A DNA stretch of 7,900 nt, from positions 1-7,900 of the forward strand of contig CALPUT020000101.1 in assembly GCA_943326825.2 (NCBI GenBank). Direction: 5' to 3'. Of the stretch, positions 5,944 through 7,900 are shown in pieces. The notes below the pieces were generated by a model. That model was given only the letters and a program-made list of their open reading frames with translations. It made no database searches and was not told the DNA's origin. Within the stretch, counting starts at the first letter, position 1. Each line of letters begins with the position of its first letter. The DNA is from Chryseobacterium gleum. Lineage in GTDB: Bacteria; Bacteroidota; Bacteroidia; Flavobacteriales_D; Crocinitomicaceae. The position numbers were made by a program, and so were the translations under genes.

Positions 5944-7356
5944 ATGAAAGTAGAACAAATTTACACAGGATGTATCGCACATGCGGCTTATTACATTGAG
6001 AACAATGGAGAAGCAGCTATTTTTGACCCGTTAAGAGAAGTAGAACCATACATTAACAGAGCGAACAAAGACAATGCAAAAATAAAATACGTTTTTGAAA
6101 CTCATTTTCATGCTGATTTCGTAAGTGGACACTTGGATTTAGCAAGTAAAACTGGTGCTCAAATTGTTTACGGTCCAACGGCTAAACCAGGATTTAAAGC
6201 GATTATTGCAGAAGATAATCAGTTGTTTAAAGTTGGAAATTATTCAGTTAAAGTGATTCACACACCAGGACATACGATGGAAAGTACTACCTACTTGTTA
6301 ATCGATGATAATGGAAAGGAACACGGAATTATTTCTGGAGATACATTGTTTATTGGAGATGTAGGAAGACCAGATTTAGCTCAACATGTTATTGCTGATT
6401 TAACTGAAGATAAATTAGCTGGTTACTTATATGATTCTTTACATAATAAGATCTTACCATTAAGTGATGATTTAATCGTGTATCCTAATCACGGTGCAGG
6501 AAGTGCATGTGGAAAGAAAATGAGTAAAGAAACAACAGATACACTTGGTAATCAAAAGAAAACGAATTACGCTTTGAATACAAGTTTATCAAAAGAAGAT
6601 TTCAAGAAGGAATTATTGAGTGGATTGACGACACCTCCAGCCTATTTTCCAAAAAATGTTATCATGAATATTACTGGTTATGATAGTTTGGATACTGTAT
6701 TAAAAAGAGGATTAACTCCTTTATCAGTTTTAGAATTTGAAAAAACAATTAACAATGATTCAGTTTTAATATTAGATTGTAGAAGAGCAGAAGAATTTGC
6801 AAATGGTTTTATACCAGATAGTTTAAACATCGGATTGGAAAGTAATTTTGCCATGTGGGTTGGAGAATTAGTTTCAGATATCAAACAAAAAATCGCTTTG
6901 GTTTGTCCAGAAGGAAAAGAAGAAGAAGCTATCATTCGTTTAGCAAGAGTTGGTTATGATCATGCAATAGGTTATTTAGAAGGTGGATTTGAAGCTTGGA
7001 AATCAGCAAGTCGACCATTTGAAACTTCAGAGCGAATCAACTCTAAATCATTTGCAGAACAATTCGATAAAGAAAATTCAATTGTGATTGATGTTCGTAA
7101 AGTAAGTGAGTTTGAATCTGAACATGTTGAAAATGCGATTAATATCCCATTAAATCAATTGGAGAAAAACATTCGTAAAATTCCATCGAAACAGTTTTAT
7201 TTACATTGTGCAGGCGGTTATAGAAGTATGATTGCTGCTTCAATCTTAAAAAAATACGGAATTGAAAACTTTGTTGATGTAGAAGGTGGTTTCGATGAAA
7301 TCCATAAGACAAAAGTTCCAGTAACTGAATATATTTGTCCTTCTACATTATTGTAA
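5944..7356 (+). CDS. MBL-fold protein with two rhodanese domains (persulfide dioxygenase / CstB-like)
   Basis: This 470-residue fusion has the layout of CstB-type enzymes, which oxidise persulfides with O2 at a mononuclear iron and pass sulfur to or from a rhodanese domain, yielding thiosulfate. The N-terminal metallo-beta-lactamase domain (about 1-240) has THFHAD (His54, His56, Asp58), HTPGH (His110), SGDTLFIGDVGRPDL (Asp133) and PNHGAGSACGK (His183, Cys189), the persulfide-dioxygenase-like set of the ETHE1 group. Rhodanese domain 1 (about 258-358) has LDCRRAEEFANGFIPDSLNI and, at the active-site position, Cys321 in CPEGKEE. Rhodanese domain 2 (about 365-460) has VIDVRKVSEFE and a standard loop CAGGYRS with Cys422. 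No signal peptide, so it is cytoplasmic. The likely role is sulfide or persulfide detoxification, inferred from the family. No other sulfur gene and no CstR-type regulator is in the window. Sequence ends with a bidirectional terminator. Confidence 0.9.
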   Translation: MKVEQIYTGCIAHAAYYIENNGEAAIFDPLREVEPYINRANKDNAKIKYVFETHFHADFVSGHLDLASKTGAQIVYGPTAKPGFKAIIAEDNQLFKVGNYSVKVIHTPGHTMESTTYLLIDDNGKEHGIISGDTLFIGDVGRPDLAQHVIADLTEDKLAGYLYDSLHNKILPLSDDLIVYPNHGAGSACGKKMSKETTDTLGNQKKTNYALNTSLSKEDFKKELLSGLTTPPAYFPKNVIMNITGYDSLDTVLKRGLTPLSVLEFEKTINNDSVLILDCRRAEEFANGFIPDSLNIGLESNFAMWVGELVSDIKQKIALVCPEGKEEEAIIRLARVGYDHAIGYLEGGFEAWKSASRPFETSERINSKSFAEQFDKENSIVIDVRKVSEFESEHVENAINIPLNQLEKNIRKIPSKQFYLHCAGGYRSMIAASILKKYGIENFVDVEGGFDEIHKTKVPVTEYICPSTLL

Positions 7357-7372
7357 TTGAAATTTAACACAT

Positions 7373-7405
7373 AAAAAAACCCATAATTAAAATTATGGGG
7401 TTTTT
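7373..7405. terminator. Bidirectional terminator between convergent genes
   Basis: A hairpin built on CCCATAATT / AATTATGGG is flanked by a run of A on the left and TTTTT on the right, so each strand sees a stem followed by a T tract. It lies 16 bp after the MBL-rhodanese stop and 19 bp from the stop of the convergent DUF5684 gene, and should serve both. One G (7400) is unpaired between stem and T tract. Confidence 0.88.
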
Positions 7406-7424
7406 AGTTTTTATAAAGATGATC

Positions 7425-7811
7425 TTAGTTGTCTAAAAGATCAGCTGATTCGTTTGAATTACCTTCGTATTTTGCATCACCAAAAGCTAAAATTGGATAG
7501 AAAACAAAACCTAGAAAAATTAAACCAATTGTGAAACCTACTGATTTTCCGAATTTTTTTGACAGTAAATTTGCCCCCCAAATCATAAAAATTATGTTCA
7601 AATAAGGAATAGATAATAGAAAAATCCACCACCAAGGTTTACCAATGATTTTAGTGTAAATATATGATGAATAAAATGGTATTAAACAAGCCCAACCATC
7701 TTGTCCTGCTTTTACATAAATTTTCCACATACAAATAGTATAGAAAACAACAAAAATCAAAATAAAGCTAACATATACTACCATAAATCCTACAAAAGAT
7801 GAATCACTCAT
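7425..7811 (-). CDS. Small DUF5684-like integral membrane protein
   Basis: This 128-residue protein has about three membrane spans (roughly 7-29, 60-79 and 91-110). Between them are the segments MWKIYVKAGQDGWACLIPFYSSYIY in two parts (28-40 and 41-52), KIIGKPWWW (54-62) and, near the end, GFVFYPILAFGDAKY (101-115), the pattern of DUF5684. In flavobacteria the same module also occurs as the N-terminal part of signal peptidase I; here it stands alone with no peptidase domain, and the C-terminal tail is short and acidic. The function is unknown. A KAG.DGW.CLIPFY segment is the most conserved part. It starts with ATG and is convergent with the MBL-rhodanese gene; no partner gene is visible. Confidence 0.75.
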   Translation of the reverse strand: MSDSSFVGFMVVYVSFILIFVVFYTICMWKIYVKAGQDGWACLIPFYSSYIYTKIIGKPWWWIFLLSIPYLNIIFMIWGANLLSKKFGKSVGFTIGLIFLGFVFYPILAFGDAKYEGNSNESADLLDN

Positions 7812-7844
7812 AAATAACTAATTTAAAAAAAAACAATAATAGTT

Positions 7845-7875
7845 TAAAATTAGTTTTAATTTCTTTAATATGCAA
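7845..7875 (-). promoter_or_regulatory. Possible promoter of the DUF5684 gene
   Basis: On the minus strand a TTG (7873-7875), a 20-bp spacer and TAATTTTA (7845-7852) match TTG-N17-23-TAnnTTTG with one mismatch, 33 bp before the ATG at 7811. The region is so AT-rich that chance matches are likely. Confidence 0.35.
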
Positions 7876-7900
7876 TTTTGAAAATTAAAAATTAAAATAA

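Noticed and set aside
5944..7356. A cst-like sulfur operon
   Set aside because: Only the CstB-like gene is present; no sulfide:quinone reductase, CstA, CstR or sulfur transporter gene lies in the window.

Overview
This is an AT-rich window whose proteins and promoter signals point to the Bacteroidota, most likely a member of the Flavobacteriales. The evidence is a secreted fibre protein beginning with the FANIDWANGPFF...SVPYALYAKTS module, single-domain DUF1456, DUF983 and DUF5684 proteins of flavobacterial type, no Shine-Dalgarno sequences, and several -7 boxes fitting the Bacteroidota consensus TAnnTTTG. The species cannot be told from this window.

Layout. Positions 1-1782 (+) hold the 3' part of a large surface or fibre protein: a bacteroidete N-terminal module, a collagen-like segment, YadA-head-like 17-residue repeats and a C-terminal beta-rich tip. 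The frame is already open at base 1, so the gene starts outside the window. Two hairpin terminators follow, then a short gene-free stretch. On the minus strand lie a GNAT acetyltransferase (2084-2632) and, upstream of it, a DUF983 zinc-ribbon-like membrane protein (2723-3073), separated by seven perfect TTGACTA heptamers. A one-domain DUF1456 protein (3169-3429, +) is divergent from DUF983 and ends in a strong terminator that nearly touches the stop of a convergent gene for a probable exported protein of unknown function (3479-4363, -). Divergent from that gene is mtaB (4486-5805, +), a tRNA methylthiotransferase. Next comes a CstB/persulfide-dioxygenase-like fusion of a metallo-beta-lactamase domain with two rhodanese domains (5944-7356, +). 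It shares a bidirectional terminator with a convergent small DUF5684 membrane protein (7425-7811, -).

The genes do not form one pathway. They look like separate, mostly monocistronic housekeeping and accessory units, with DUF983-GNAT the only plausible co-transcribed pair. I found no RNA genes, CRISPR, insertion sequences or phage genes, and no convincing new multi-gene system. The points most worth a second look are the chimeric fibre and its DNA-level in-frame repeats, the heptamer array, the altered first rhodanese active-site loop of the MBL-rhodanese protein, and the uncharacterised exported protein.
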